A stretch of 35,794 bases of DNA from a virus. The position numbers and the translations under genes were made by a program. Positions 20,547 to 28,737 of this stretch are shown piece after piece (position 1 is the stretch's first letter; every line of letters begins with the position of its first letter). The stretch spans positions 1 to 35,794 of the IMG/VR virus record IMGVR_UViG_3300030012_001099; one strand, written 5' to 3'. The notes under the pieces are model-generated. The model was not told the origin of the DNA. It saw only the letters and a program-made list of their open reading frames with translations, and searched no databases.

Positions 20547-21569
20547 ATGGCGACTCTTCGCTCTGACATCATCATCCCGGAGGTGTTCACGCCATACGTT
20601 TTGGAAGCTACTACTCAGCGTGATGCCTTTTTGGCTAGCGGTGTGGTGCAACCTATGGCTGAACTGAACGCCTCCGAAGATGGTGGTGACCACGTTCAAG
20701 TGCCTTTCTACAAGGCCAACCTGTCAGGCGACTTTGAGCGTCTGACGGATAGCTCTTCCCTGACACCAGGCAAGATCGAAGCAGACAAGCAAGTTGGCGT
20801 TGTTCTGCATGTTGGCCGCGCTTTTGAGTCACGAGACCTATCAGCACTTGCTTCGGGTTCTGATCCGATGGCTGCTATTGGTAATAAAGTTGCTGATTAC
20901 ATCAACAACCAAAGGCAGAAAGACCTCTTGGCCTGCCTGGCTGGCATTTTCGGCGCTGTTGGCGACAACAGCTCTGCTGCCTTCGCGGCTTTGACTGTTG
21001 ATGGTGGTTCTGGCGACACTCCAACACAACTGACAGCCCGTCAGATTGTTGAAGGCCAATCTCTTCTGGGCGACCAAGGAGACAAATTAGGCGCCATCGT
21101 TGTGCATCCAAAGGTGTATTACGACCTGAAAGAGCGCCGTGCGCTCGACATGATCTACGACAACAACGGTCAGCCTGACTCTGATGCAACCCAGGGTTCA
21201 CTGGCTAACGCCTTTGGCAACGTTGCTGTCCCTACCTTCATGGGAATGCGCGTGATCGTGTCTGCTGATGTGCAGACCGCTGGATCCGGTGCTTCTACTG
21301 AGTACGCCAGTTACATGTTTACTCAGGGTGCCATTGGCTCCGGCGAGCAAATGGGTCTAAAAACCGAAACAGACCGTGACATTCTCGCCAAGAGCGATGC
21401 GATGTCTTTTGATCTGCACTACGTGTACCACCCGATTGGTTCGTCGTTCTCTACTTCCGTTTCCAACCCCACAAGGGCTCAGCTGGAAACTGTGGGTAAC
21501 TGGACCAAGGTGTACGAGACCAACAACATTGGCATCGTACGGATTACCACCACCAGCGCGTTGGATTGA
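20547..21569 (+). CDS. Major capsid protein
   Basis: 340 residues from ATG 20547, with GAGG nine bases upstream. The sequence MATLRSDIIIPEVFTPYVLE, ERLTDSSSLTPGKIEADKQV (spine-helix region), GAIVVHPKVYYDLKERRAL and LAKSDAMSFDLHYVYHPIG has the signatures of an HK97-fold phage coat protein. It directly follows the scaffold and precedes a strong ribosome-binding site for the decoration gene. Confidence 0.92.
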   Translation: MATLRSDIIIPEVFTPYVLEATTQRDAFLASGVVQPMAELNASEDGGDHVQVPFYKANLSGDFERLTDSSSLTPGKIEADKQVGVVLHVGRAFESRDLSALASGSDPMAAIGNKVADYINNQRQKDLLACLAGIFGAVGDNSSAAFAALTVDGGSGDTPTQLTARQIVEGQSLLGDQGDKLGAIVVHPKVYYDLKERRALDMIYDNNGQPDSDATQGSLANAFGNVAVPTFMGMRVIVSADVQTAGSGASTEYASYMFTQGAIGSGEQMGLKTETDRDILAKSDAMSFDLHYVYHPIGSSFSTSVSNPTRAQLETVGNWTKVYETNNIGIVRITTTSALD

Positions 21570-21583
21570 GGAGGTAACTAACC

Positions 21584-21946
21584 ATGGCATCCATTTTTGA
21601 GGCAACAGCAGGTAGCGCAATCGGCCCTACCAACGGCGGCACTGTTACGCAGGCCACCAATAAAGGAACCGCCGTGACTCTTAATACTGAGTCCGGTCAG
21701 ATCACCATGGCAGGCGCTGAGCTTGCAGGTGCTGCTGAGGTGACTTTTACAGTCAACAACGACAAGGTCACCGCCACTGATGTGGTGGTGGTCAACCACA
21801 GCTCTGCCGGTACTGCTGGCAGTTACATCGTGCAAGCCAACAGCATTGCTGCTGGTTCGTTTGCGATCACTGTGGCAAATGTTGGCTCAACAGCAAGCGA
21901 AGCCATTGTGCTGAGCTTTGTGCTTCTCAAGGGCGCAAGCTCCTGA
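21584..21946 (+). CDS. Head decoration-like structural protein
   Basis: 120 residues, preceded by the perfect ribosome-binding site AGGAGGT (21569-21575). The sequence is all-beta (GTAVTLNTESGQITMAGAEL, AAEVTFTVNNDKVTATDVVV, GSYIVQANSIAAGSFAITVAN), a pattern I recognise from proteins beside capsid genes in many phages. Strong translation signals and location suggest a capsid surface protein made in high copy. Fibre-like domain is the alternative. Confidence 0.75.
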   Translation: MASIFEATAGSAIGPTNGGTVTQATNKGTAVTLNTESGQITMAGAELAGAAEVTFTVNNDKVTATDVVVVNHSSAGTAGSYIVQANSIAAGSFAITVANVGSTASEAIVLSFVLLKGASS

Positions 21947-22107
21947 TGGGTTTGTTCGCTTTTAAGCGAATGCGGGAACGTGAGGCTGCCGCTAAAGCGG
22001 TGGCCTCCACCCCAAAACGCAAGACTTCTACTGTGACGCCTGATGGCAGTAACAATCGACGCAACAGCGGGAGGCGCAAACGCCAACAGCTACATAACGC
22101 TGAGTGA
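21946..22107 (+). CDS. 53-residue basic protein
   Basis: ATG 21946 overlaps the previous stop (TGATG). It reads MGLFAFKRMREREAAAKAVA followed by STPKRKTSTVTPDGSNNR and an Arg/Gln-rich end, and overlaps the next gene by 65 bases. Short M-x-L-F-x-x-K-R...E-R-E-A-A-A proteins occur after capsid genes in other phages. The helical basic N-terminus and coupling make it plausible. Confidence 0.55.
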   Translation: MGLFAFKRMREREAAAKAVASTPKRKTSTVTPDGSNNRRNSGRRKRQQLHNAE

Positions 22108-22603
22108 GGCGAACACGTTCGTCGAAGCCATGATTGAGTCCACTGATGTGGGCAAATGGACGACCGGCAACGACGATTCACGCAATCGCGCTTTGACAGC
22201 AGCTGCTGAACGGCTAGACCGCGAAAGATTTCTAGGCGCACGCGCCACTGATACGCAAGCAAGGCAATGGCCGCGTACTGGCGTGCGAAAGCCTGACACT
22301 TACGTCAACACGTACGCCACTGGCTTTCCTTTTCGCATCTCTGAGGATTACTTCACCGACACGGAAATTCCTGATCAGGTAAAGCGTGCTCAGATCGAAC
22401 TTGCCGTCTACCTAAAGAACAACACAGACGGCATCAGCCTCAGCGGATTGAACGACTTTAAAACTGTGCAGATCGGCAGCTTAAACGTTACGCCTGACAA
22501 GTCTGGCGCTGTTGGCGCTGATCGCGTCCCGCCGATGTTTGAAAGATACTTGACGGGTCTTAGAATCAGTGGACCAGGTAACATCGCTATCAAACGGAGC
22601 TGA
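22043..22603 (+). CDS. Head-tail adaptor (DnaT-like connector family)
   Basis: 186 residues from ATG 22043. ANANSYITLSEANTFVEAMI, RALTAAAERLDRERFLGAR, QWPRTGVRKPD, EIPDQVKRAQIELAVYLKN and the end region with GADRVPPMFERYLTGLR form the classical pattern of the helical connector under the portal. Databases often label this family DnaT-like single-strand binding, a misleading name here because the gene is in the connector position. Role: first ring joined to the portal after packaging. Confidence 0.85.
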   Translation: MAVTIDATAGGANANSYITLSEANTFVEAMIESTDVGKWTTGNDDSRNRALTAAAERLDRERFLGARATDTQARQWPRTGVRKPDTYVNTYATGFPFRISEDYFTDTEIPDQVKRAQIELAVYLKNNTDGISLSGLNDFKTVQIGSLNVTPDKSGAVGADRVPPMFERYLTGLRISGPGNIAIKRS

Positions 22604-22605
22604 TC

Positions 22606-22836
22606 ATGTACGGAGACCTGTCAGGCGGCTTCGAGTTTATCTCTGACACCAACGCCCACACCGGGCGATTTCAGAAGATCTACTTCAAGGAAGACAGCGT
22701 AATCAGTGCGATTACTGCCAAAAACGCAACCGGCAACAGTTTGGCTGGCGAGACCTTCGTTGCTAAAACTTACATCTGTGGGATCTTCACGAGCATCACG
22801 CTGACTAGCGGCGCTTGCGTTGCGTATAACCTCTGA
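22606..22836 (+). CDS. Small structural protein
   Basis: 76 residues from ATG 22606, with GGAG upstream. All-beta, e.g. FEFISDTNAHTGRFQKIYFK, IFTSITLTSGACVAYNL. Similar short proteins are encoded between connector genes of other siphoviruses and may be capsid-vertex or decoration proteins. The stop overlaps the next ATG (TGATG). Confidence 0.65.
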   Translation: MYGDLSGGFEFISDTNAHTGRFQKIYFKEDSVISAITAKNATGNSLAGETFVAKTYICGIFTSITLTSGACVAYNL

Positions 22837-23192
22837 TGGCACTTGCTAGCTCGGCAGTCCAGGCTGCAACAAACGTTTGTGAAGCGTTAGGTTCTGACGC
22901 AACGATCCGTTTTGTCACCAGCGGGGCCTACAACACAACGACCGGGCTGAGCGGTGAGACGGTCAGTGACATTAACGTTAAAGGCATTGTTCAGGCAGTT
23001 TCCAAGTCGGAAGCCAATGGACTTATCGAAGCACAAGACAAGCTTTTTATCGTTTCAGCAGGAGCGCTTGCAACTGCGCCTGGGACTAAAGATCGGGTTG
23101 TTATCAGCTCTATTGTGTATCAGATCATCCAAGTCAACACGGTGGAGCAGGAGAATACTGCAATTACCTATGAACTGATTCTGAGGGGCTGA
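22836..23192 (+). CDS. Head closure/stopper-like protein
   Basis: 118 residues. Beta-barrel-like pattern (ATIRFVTSGAYNTTTGLSG, VKGIVQAVSKSEANGL, DKLFIVSAGAL, DRVVISSIVYQIIQVNTVEQ) agrees with head-closure connectors that plug the channel after packaging. Gene order (adaptor, this, gp10-like, tail terminator) supports it. TGATG overlap on both sides. The sequence assignment alone is moderate. Confidence 0.65.
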   Translation: MALASSAVQAATNVCEALGSDATIRFVTSGAYNTTTGLSGETVSDINVKGIVQAVSKSEANGLIEAQDKLFIVSAGALATAPGTKDRVVISSIVYQIIQVNTVEQENTAITYELILRG

Positions 23193-23566
23193 TGGCAAGA
23201 ACCACAATTAAAATCAGTGAAATCGGCAGTTATACAAAAAAACAGGTTGACAAACTTGTACGTGAAGCTGGGGTTGATCTAAAAAATCGTTTGATCAACT
23301 ATAGTCCCGTGGGTCAGTACGACGGCGGCGGCACTTTTAAAAGCAACTGGCAGTTTAAAAAACAAGGCTTAACTTTTGTTGCTATAAATTTAACCCAAAA
23401 TTATGCCGAAGCTATTACGTTTGGCGGCTCAGCGATGCCCCCTTCTTGGAATCGTAAATTTAGATCGAAATTTGGATTGCCCGAGAGATGGCCTGAAGTT
23501 TTGGCAGGGAAGGAAACTACAGAACAAATTCCTAGTATTTGGTCTAGCATCGTGCGCAGGGCATGA
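23192..23566 (+). CDS. Neck protein, HK97 gp10-like
   Basis: 124 residues from ATG 23192. YTKKQVDKLVREAGVDLKNR, LINYSPVGQYDGGGTFKSNW (the conserved Ser-Pro-Val-x-T/Q-G...SW region), QNYAEAITFGG and a C-terminal helix fit the gp10/minor head-tail joining family. Next start overlaps by ATGA. Confidence 0.8.
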   Translation: MARTTIKISEIGSYTKKQVDKLVREAGVDLKNRLINYSPVGQYDGGGTFKSNWQFKKQGLTFVAINLTQNYAEAITFGGSAMPPSWNRKFRSKFGLPERWPEVLAGKETTEQIPSIWSSIVRRA

Positions 23567-23982
23567 CAAGTTCTTACAACGACATACGGGCTGCGATTGA
23601 GGCCCGTATTGCCACAGAAATGGCGGAATCTCCGTCGTATCAGGTGAGTTATGAGAACGTGCCATTTACACCGCCAAACAATTCCACTTGGATCAAGGTA
23701 CAAATCCGGTTTGGGGAGAACGCTTATGCAACGCTGTTAGGACCTACAACTGGCAGCAATCGCCAGGCAGGCATTCTTGTCATCGGTATTTTCAGCCCGA
23801 TCGGTGTAGGCACTGGCGATAACTTTACGTTGGCCGAACGCCTTAAAGATCTGTTCGACCGGAAGATCATCAGCCAGATTATTTTTGATGCAGCAGACGG
23901 TCCAGCAATCGTTGAGGCCGCCGCGCCGGAATCTTTTTTTCAAACAGAGCTAGCCATAACATTCGATGCCTTCGTACAATGA
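23563..23982 (+). CDS. Tail terminator-like protein
   Basis: 139 residues from ATG 23563. YNDIRAAIEARIATEMAESP, VPFTPPNNSTWIKVQIRFG, RQAGILVIGIFSPIGVGTGD, LAERLKDLFDRK and the end FFQTELAITFDAFVQ follow the DUF4128/tail-completion pattern. The ring would cap the tail tube at the head-proximal end. Position immediately before the tail-tube gene agrees. Confidence 0.82.
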   Translation: MTSSYNDIRAAIEARIATEMAESPSYQVSYENVPFTPPNNSTWIKVQIRFGENAYATLLGPTTGSNRQAGILVIGIFSPIGVGTGDNFTLAERLKDLFDRKIISQIIFDAADGPAIVEAAAPESFFQTELAITFDAFVQ

Positions 23983-24008
23983 GCTGAGCCAACTACCGTA
24001 CAAACGTT

Positions 24009-24752
24009 ATGGCAACCACTCTGTCCGGTACGTCCGGCGCTCTTTACTACAAACCGGCTGGCACTGACAGCACGTTCACTGCATCGAACGTGACCAATGC
24101 CAGCAACAACATTATGGTCGGGACCTTCCTGAATTTTAAGGTCAACGACAAGGTCTCTGTTGGCACTGGCAGCGGCGGAACTTTGCCTTCCGGTCTTTCT
24201 GCCAGCACTGATGTGTTCATCAGAACCTATAGCGCATCGACCGGCATCGCCACGTTTTCTGCTACTGCTGGCGGGACTGAGCTTGCTTTGGCTGACGATG
24301 GCACCGATGGCACGACTCCGTTCACTATTAAGTTTGCTGAGTTTCAAGCGGTAGGCGCTGTTCGTGAATGGTCTTTTGAGATCACCCGCGATGAAATCGA
24401 CGTAACCACGATTGGTCAAACATTAGGTCAAAATGCGCCGTTCAAGACTTACATCACCGGTTTTGCTGATGGTGAGGGCTCTTGTACGATCTACACCACT
24501 GATGATGACACCACTATCGCATCACGCTTAGTAGAAGATGTAATTCAACGGAAACAAACTGGTGTGCAGTTTAAGCTGTATATCGACCGTGTGCTTTCTT
24601 CTGGCACTGTGGACGACACTGCCAGCAGGTCAATCACAATGGAAGCGGTGCTTACATCTGCAAGTTTTTCAGTAAACCCTGATGACGCTCAGCAGATTGA
24701 GGTTTCTTTCCGACCATCTGCTGTTCCTACCTTTGACCTTGCAAAAACCTGA
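24009..24752 (+). CDS. Major tail (tube) protein
   Basis: 247 residues. Gly/Ser/Thr-rich N-terminal beta domain, then the tube core VGAVREWSFEITRDEIDVTT, LGQNAPFKTYITGFADGEGS and a C-terminal SITMEAVLTSASFSV and IEVSFRPS. It is followed by a strong terminator and the tail assembly chaperone genes, the standard arrangement. Identification is by pattern and order. Confidence 0.85.
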   Translation: MATTLSGTSGALYYKPAGTDSTFTASNVTNASNNIMVGTFLNFKVNDKVSVGTGSGGTLPSGLSASTDVFIRTYSASTGIATFSATAGGTELALADDGTDGTTPFTIKFAEFQAVGAVREWSFEITRDEIDVTTIGQTLGQNAPFKTYITGFADGEGSCTIYTTDDDTTIASRLVEDVIQRKQTGVQFKLYIDRVLSSGTVDDTASRSITMEAVLTSASFSVNPDDAQQIEVSFRPSAVPTFDLAKT

Positions 24753-24774
24753 TCAATAGAATTTGGTTTGTTTG

Positions 24775-24801
24775 CCCCTGGCTTGCGCTGGGGGTTTTTT
24801 T
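24775..24801 (+). terminator. Rho-independent terminator after the tail-tube gene
   Basis: CCCCTGGC and GCTGGGGG (24775-24782, 24787-24794) pair with two G-U wobbles around TTGC, followed by seven T. It likely lowers transcription after the abundant head and tube genes. Confidence 0.85.
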
Positions 24802-24835
24802 GTGAGTAATATCTGTCTATTGTTTCTTAGTTTTT

Positions 24836-25189
24836 ATGTCTTCTAGTGCAAGCGGACGGGCACTTGATCGCCTGAAAAAGGCAGCAAATTTGACGCCAGT
24901 AAAGCGCATTGTGATCCTTAGCAATGGCGATGAATTTGTGTTTTGGTCAACGCCTTTAACAATGGCAGAGCGGGAAAGGGCGCAGAAGCAGGCCAACTCA
25001 GATGACGCTACTCAATACGCTTTGCAGCTTCTAGTCAATAAAGCCACTGACGAGAACGGTCAGCGGATGTTTAAAGCTGGCGAGCTTGCAGAACTTAAAA
25101 ACGATACAAGAGATGAGGATTTGCAAAGCCTCATGCTTGCTTTGATCACGGGTGAAGGCAACGTCACCGAGGATGAAGCAAAAAACTAA
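24836..25189 (+). CDS. Tail assembly chaperone (G-like)
   Basis: 117 residues. A Ser/Lys-rich start, VKRIVILSNGDEFVFWSTPL, MAERERAQKQANSDD and an acidic helical end (EGNVTEDEAKN). Position between tail tube and tape measure, size and the slippery sequence at its end identify the lambda G equivalent. A fraction of ribosomes shift -1 at 25180-25186 and make the longer GT form. Confidence 0.85.
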   Translation: MSSSASGRALDRLKKAANLTPVKRIVILSNGDEFVFWSTPLTMAERERAQKQANSDDATQYALQLLVNKATDENGQRMFKAGELAELKNDTRDEDLQSLMLALITGEGNVTEDEAKN

Positions 25190-25371
25190 ACAAGCTCTTC
25201 AAGGATGACTGGCCTTTGAGGGTGCAAATGCGTATAGCCCGTGAGCTGGGCTATACGCTTTCGGAGCTTTCAAACAAAATGTCTCGGGAAGAGCTGCAGC
25301 TTTGGTGTTTGTTTTTTGAGGTAGAAGCTCAAGAGCAAGAAGAGATGCGCCGGAAAGCTAAACGACGGTAG
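24836..25371 (+). CDS. Tail assembly chaperone GT, made by -1 frameshift
   Basis: A shift at A-AAA-AAC (25180-25186), just before the G stop TAA, moves ribosomes to the -1 frame, open for 61 more codons from CTA 25186 to TAG 25369-25371. The extension contains DDWPLRVQMRIARELGYTLS, ELSNKMSREELQLWCLFFEV and an acidic/basic tail EQEEMRRKAKRR, a typical T-domain. The product is about 178 residues. G and GT bind the tape measure and guide tail-tube polymerisation. No independent start with a good ribosome-binding site is seen for the T part. Confidence 0.88.
25180..25186 (+). promoter_or_regulatory. Programmed -1 ribosomal frameshift site
   Basis: The heptamer A-AAA-AAC fits X-XXY-YYZ exactly in the zero frame (GCA AAA AAC TAA). 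It is the final sense sequence of G, with the stop directly after it, as in many siphoviruses. Confidence 0.9.
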
Positions 25372-25397
25372 ACTTGACTGAATAGTTTTCTGTTGTT

Positions 25398-28022
25398 GTG
25401 GCAGATGCCGTCGTCGTCATCAGGCTAGAAGACAAGGCTTCAGGCCCGCTCGACAGTATTGGGGGCAAAGCAAAAACGCTTGAAGCACGTTTTAAATCTT
25501 TAGCCAAGTCAGCAGTAGCAAAATTAGGCGCAATCACTGCTGCCACGTTTGCCGTAGGTAAAGCGTTTGACACTCTAAAGCAACTTAGTCAAGCAGAGGC
25601 CGCTCTTAAAAGTCTTGGAGTAAATTCTGATCAAGCAACGGCAGCATTTGCAAGATTATCAAGCGAGCTTAACGGGCAAGCCTCTGCGGTTGAGCTTACG
25701 GCTGCAGCTTATGACGTTGCATCGGCTGGCTTTGGAACAGTTGCAGGACAAACAAAAATTTTAGAAGCTGCAACGAAAGGTGCTGTTGGTGGTATGTCTG
25801 ACCTCAACACGGTTGGAAACGCTGTAACAAGTGTTCTTAACTCCTATGGCATGTCTGCAGATCAAGCAGGCAGATTGGTCGATGGATTCATTCAAACTCA
25901 AAATGACGGCAAGATTATTCTTGAACAGTACGCCAGTCAGATCGGGCGACTGGCTCCGACAGCAGCGGCAGCAGGCGTAGGGATTGATGAGCTAAACGCT
26001 GCGATATCAACAATCACTGCAAAGGGTGTCTCACCTGAACAAGCCATTACAGGTCTAAACATGGCGATTGCTGCCTTGCTTAAGCCTTCAGGTGAAGCCG
26101 AAAAACTTGCAAAAAGTTTAGGTATTCAATTCAACGAAGCTGCACTTAAAAGTAAAGGTTTTGGTGGAGTATTAAAAGATGTCATAGAAAAAACTGGAGG
26201 CAGCACAACACAAATAACTAAGTTGTTTGGCAGCGTTGACGCATTAAAATCTGTACTTTCTCTTACAAATGATGACTTAGAGGGATTTGAAAAGAATTTG
26301 CGAAACCAAAGAAATGCATCAGGTGTGGCGGACAAAGCCTTCAAAGACATGTCAGACACACTTGATGGAGCATTAAAAAATATAGATAGCGCATTTAAGA
26401 ATCTTGTTGTTGCGTTCAAGCCTCTAATGCCTGCAATTGTTGAGCCTATAAATCTATTAGCAAACGGTATTCAGCTTGCGGCAGATAATTTTAAAGTCTT
26501 AGCGTCTGCAGCCGCTTTTATAGGCACGCTTGCTGCGTTTGCTAATGCCGCCGCTGTGGCACAGGGTTTGTTAGCAATAAAAACAGGATTACTTGCCCTA
26601 AAAACCAAGGCGGCAGCGATTGCAGCAACAGCATTTCAGGCAATTATGAACCCTGCCAACATTGTTAAAATTGGAGCTGCATTAGCTGTAGCAGCAGGCA
26701 CAGCCGCAACGCTTGGTGCTGCAATGGATACAGCAGCAGGAGAAGCTGAGTTAGGTCAAAATCAGTTAAAGGAAGCAGCAAAAGGAGCAAAAGACGAAAT
26801 AGAAGGCCAGGTGACGGCAACTTCCGAGGTTGTTGCTGCCAAGCAGCGTGCTATTCAAGCATCGACTACACAGCTTGAAACTTTAAAAGAAGAAACAAAA
26901 GAGATAGATAAACAAAAACAAGCATATGAAACTTCTCTAAAAGTCAACGACGCACGTCTTGATGCAGAGCAAGAAATAAACAGCTTGCAAAACCAAACTC
27001 TTGAGCGTGCATACGAGCAAGCTGGTACAGATAGAGAAAGGCTGGATATCGCAAAACAGATTTATGAGAATGAAATAAACGGCGCAAAGATTGCTTACCA
27101 GCAAACTTTGAACAGCATCGAAGCAGAAAGGCAGCGGCTTGAATTCCGCAGGCAAGCGGCAGCAATTGAGGCAAAAATGATTCAGGCCAAAGGCGAGCTT
27201 GCCGCCGCAGAAGCCGCCGCACAAGCTGATGGCGCAGAAAAAGCCCAACTGATTCTTGATAAAACACAGAAAGCAGTACAAGCGCAACGAGAAAATATCA
27301 GTGTCCTTGAGGGGCAGATTAGTGCTCAAAACCAAATCGCTCAGCACCAAATTACGGCAGCCAAGGCAGTTTTTAAGCAAAAACAACTCACAGCGCAGTC
27401 AAAGGCTGAGCAAAAAGGATTACGAACTAACCTCGCGAAAAGCAATACAACCTCGGAACAACTTGCGACAAGTACAGGGCAGGTTTCTAACAATGCCTTA
27501 AACGCGGCAAACAATTTCATCCGTGTGGCAAGTGAAGCCGATATGGCCGCTGCTTCTATTGCTAACGCAGCCGCGCAGCAGAGACAGCTTAATTCTGCGA
27601 TAAGCCAGTCATTTAATTCTGCTGGGACTACAACAATTTTCGCTCAGGCTCAAGGCGGCTACAACTCAGGTTCGTTTAAAGCCTTTGCACAAGGTGGCGT
27701 TGTTAAAGGGCCAACCCTTGGTTTAATTGGTGAGGGTGGCGAGCCTGAATACATTATCCCGCAAAGCAAAGCGGCTGGCTTCGCCGCTAACTTTCTTTCA
27801 GGCAAACGTGGCGCTGGAGCTATTCCGGGTTTTGCTGAAGGCGGCATGGCGTTTCCCTCAACTGCAAACGTAAGCATCCAGACTGGTCCCGTAACACAAA
27901 TGAATGGGCAAAACTTTGTTACCACTGCTGAAATGGGAGCAGCGGTTGAAGCTGGTATCATGCAAACCCTTGACATGATTCAACGCGATCATTTACTCCG
28001 TACAACTATTGGGCTGAGCTGA
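25398..28022 (+). CDS. Tail tape measure protein
   Basis: 874 residues, the longest gene. The start is GTG 25398 (MADAVVVIRLEDKASGPL). The N-terminal third is a TP901-type tape measure domain (SAEAALKS-like region followed by AAYDVASAGFGTVAGQTKIL, PTAAAAGVGIDELNAAISTI and KGVSPEQAITGLN). A hydrophobic segment rich in Ala (about residues 370-455) may cross the membrane during ejection. A long coiled coil follows (about 460-690), then a C-terminal Gly-rich part (LGLIGEGGEPEYIIPQSKAA) typical of tape measures. By the usual length rule the tail would be about 130 nm. Confidence 0.93.
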   Translation: MADAVVVIRLEDKASGPLDSIGGKAKTLEARFKSLAKSAVAKLGAITAATFAVGKAFDTLKQLSQAEAALKSLGVNSDQATAAFARLSSELNGQASAVELTAAAYDVASAGFGTVAGQTKILEAATKGAVGGMSDLNTVGNAVTSVLNSYGMSADQAGRLVDGFIQTQNDGKIILEQYASQIGRLAPTAAAAGVGIDELNAAISTITAKGVSPEQAITGLNMAIAALLKPSGEAEKLAKSLGIQFNEAALKSKGFGGVLKDVIEKTGGSTTQITKLFGSVDALKSVLSLTNDDLEGFEKNLRNQRNASGVADKAFKDMSDTLDGALKNIDSAFKNLVVAFKPLMPAIVEPINLLANGIQLAADNFKVLASAAAFIGTLAAFANAAAVAQGLLAIKTGLLALKTKAAAIAATAFQAIMNPANIVKIGAALAVAAGTAATLGAAMDTAAGEAELGQNQLKEAAKGAKDEIEGQVTATSEVVAAKQRAIQASTTQLETLKEETKEIDKQKQAYETSLKVNDARLDAEQEINSLQNQTLERAYEQAGTDRERLDIAKQIYENEINGAKIAYQQTLNSIEAERQRLEFRRQAAAIEAKMIQAKGELAAAEAAAQADGAEKAQLILDKTQKAVQAQRENISVLEGQISAQNQIAQHQITAAKAVFKQKQLTAQSKAEQKGLRTNLAKSNTTSEQLATSTGQVSNNALNAANNFIRVASEADMAAASIANAAAQQRQLNSAISQSFNSAGTTTIFAQAQGGYNSGSFKAFAQGGVVKGPTLGLIGEGGEPEYIIPQSKAAGFAANFLSGKRGAGAIPGFAEGGMAFPSTANVSIQTGPVTQMNGQNFVTTAEMGAAVEAGIMQTLDMIQRDHLLRTTIGLS

Positions 28023-28531
28023 TGGCAAACTACGACGTACTTTGTTTTCTTGAGTATTACCCTGATCGGACAAATGTTGTCAGCGGTGGTCTTAGGAGGC
28101 CAACGTATCAATGGCAAAATTTCTATCAAACCATGCAAGCCCTTGGTTCAGCAGACACCAGCGTTGAAGGGAATTACAAATATCTTGCTTTTGATGTTGA
28201 TGGTTTTGGGTCAACTACAGCGTCCACAATCAATGATTTGTCGGTCGAATTAGCAGCTACAGCAGAAATAGTCGACATTACTGATTCGGCCCTAGGGTTA
28301 GACAACCTTGTCATCGCAAGCCTTTATGTACAGAATGCAGGCAGTGATGCTTTTCACGCTTCAAGTGCTCAGTTGATTAGTCGTTACATCGGAAGCATTG
28401 AGACTGCATCTTTGACTGAGGCAAGCGTGTCATGGACTGTTAATCCAGCAATCAGCAAGCTGAATCCACAGGTGCCAAACCGAAAAATCACGGCAAACAT
28501 GGTAGACAAAACTAATAAAGCGTACAGCTAG
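28022..28531 (+). CDS. Tail-tip protein (distal tail or minor tail)
   Basis: 169 residues from ATG 28022 (TGATG). Beta-rich, with NYDVLCFLEYYPDRTNVVSG and LSVELAATAEIVDIT, LVIASLYVQNAGSD and a region ASVSWTVNPAISKLNPQVPN. Following the tape measure is the usual site of the distal tail or a minor tail protein. No confident family by eye. Confidence 0.65.
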   Translation: MANYDVLCFLEYYPDRTNVVSGGLRRPTYQWQNFYQTMQALGSADTSVEGNYKYLAFDVDGFGSTTASTINDLSVELAATAEIVDITDSALGLDNLVIASLYVQNAGSDAFHASSAQLISRYIGSIETASLTEASVSWTVNPAISKLNPQVPNRKITANMVDKTNKAYS

Positions 28532-28557
28532 CTTTTTTTGGTCGGAGGGCGTCTAAA

Positions 28558-28737
28558 ATGCGCCTAACACAATATATCGAAGCATGGTCAGTACTCCGGG
28601 ATACTACAAGCAGTTGGTACAACAAAATAAGCGAGCGTATGCGCGAGCAAGGCGTAGATCTGCAAGAGAAGCTAAAAAAGCACAGCAAAAAGCATCTGCG
28701 CTTTGCACTGCACAAACACGCAGCGATGAAGATATAA
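28558..28737 (+). CDS. Possible overlapping 59-residue ORF with strong ribosome-binding site
   Basis: ATG 28558 follows GGAGG (28544-28548) at good spacing. The frame, MRLTQYIEAWSVLRDTTSSW then a basic helix, runs to 28737 and overlaps the start of the hub gene in another frame. It may be a real small gene, a leader for translational coupling or a chance frame. The ribosome-binding site is clear; the protein is not recognised. Confidence 0.35.
   Translation: MRLTQYIEAWSVLRDTTSSWYNKISERMREQGVDLQEKLKKHSKKHLRFALHKHAAMKI

Noticed and set aside
22043-22603. DnaT-like replication protein
   Set aside because: The family name is misleading; gene order puts it in the head-tail connector.
26937-27386. 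149-residue minus-strand ORF in the tape measure gene
   Set aside because: It is Cys/Leu/Phe-rich, the mirror of a Gln/Lys/Glu coiled coil, hence a shadow.
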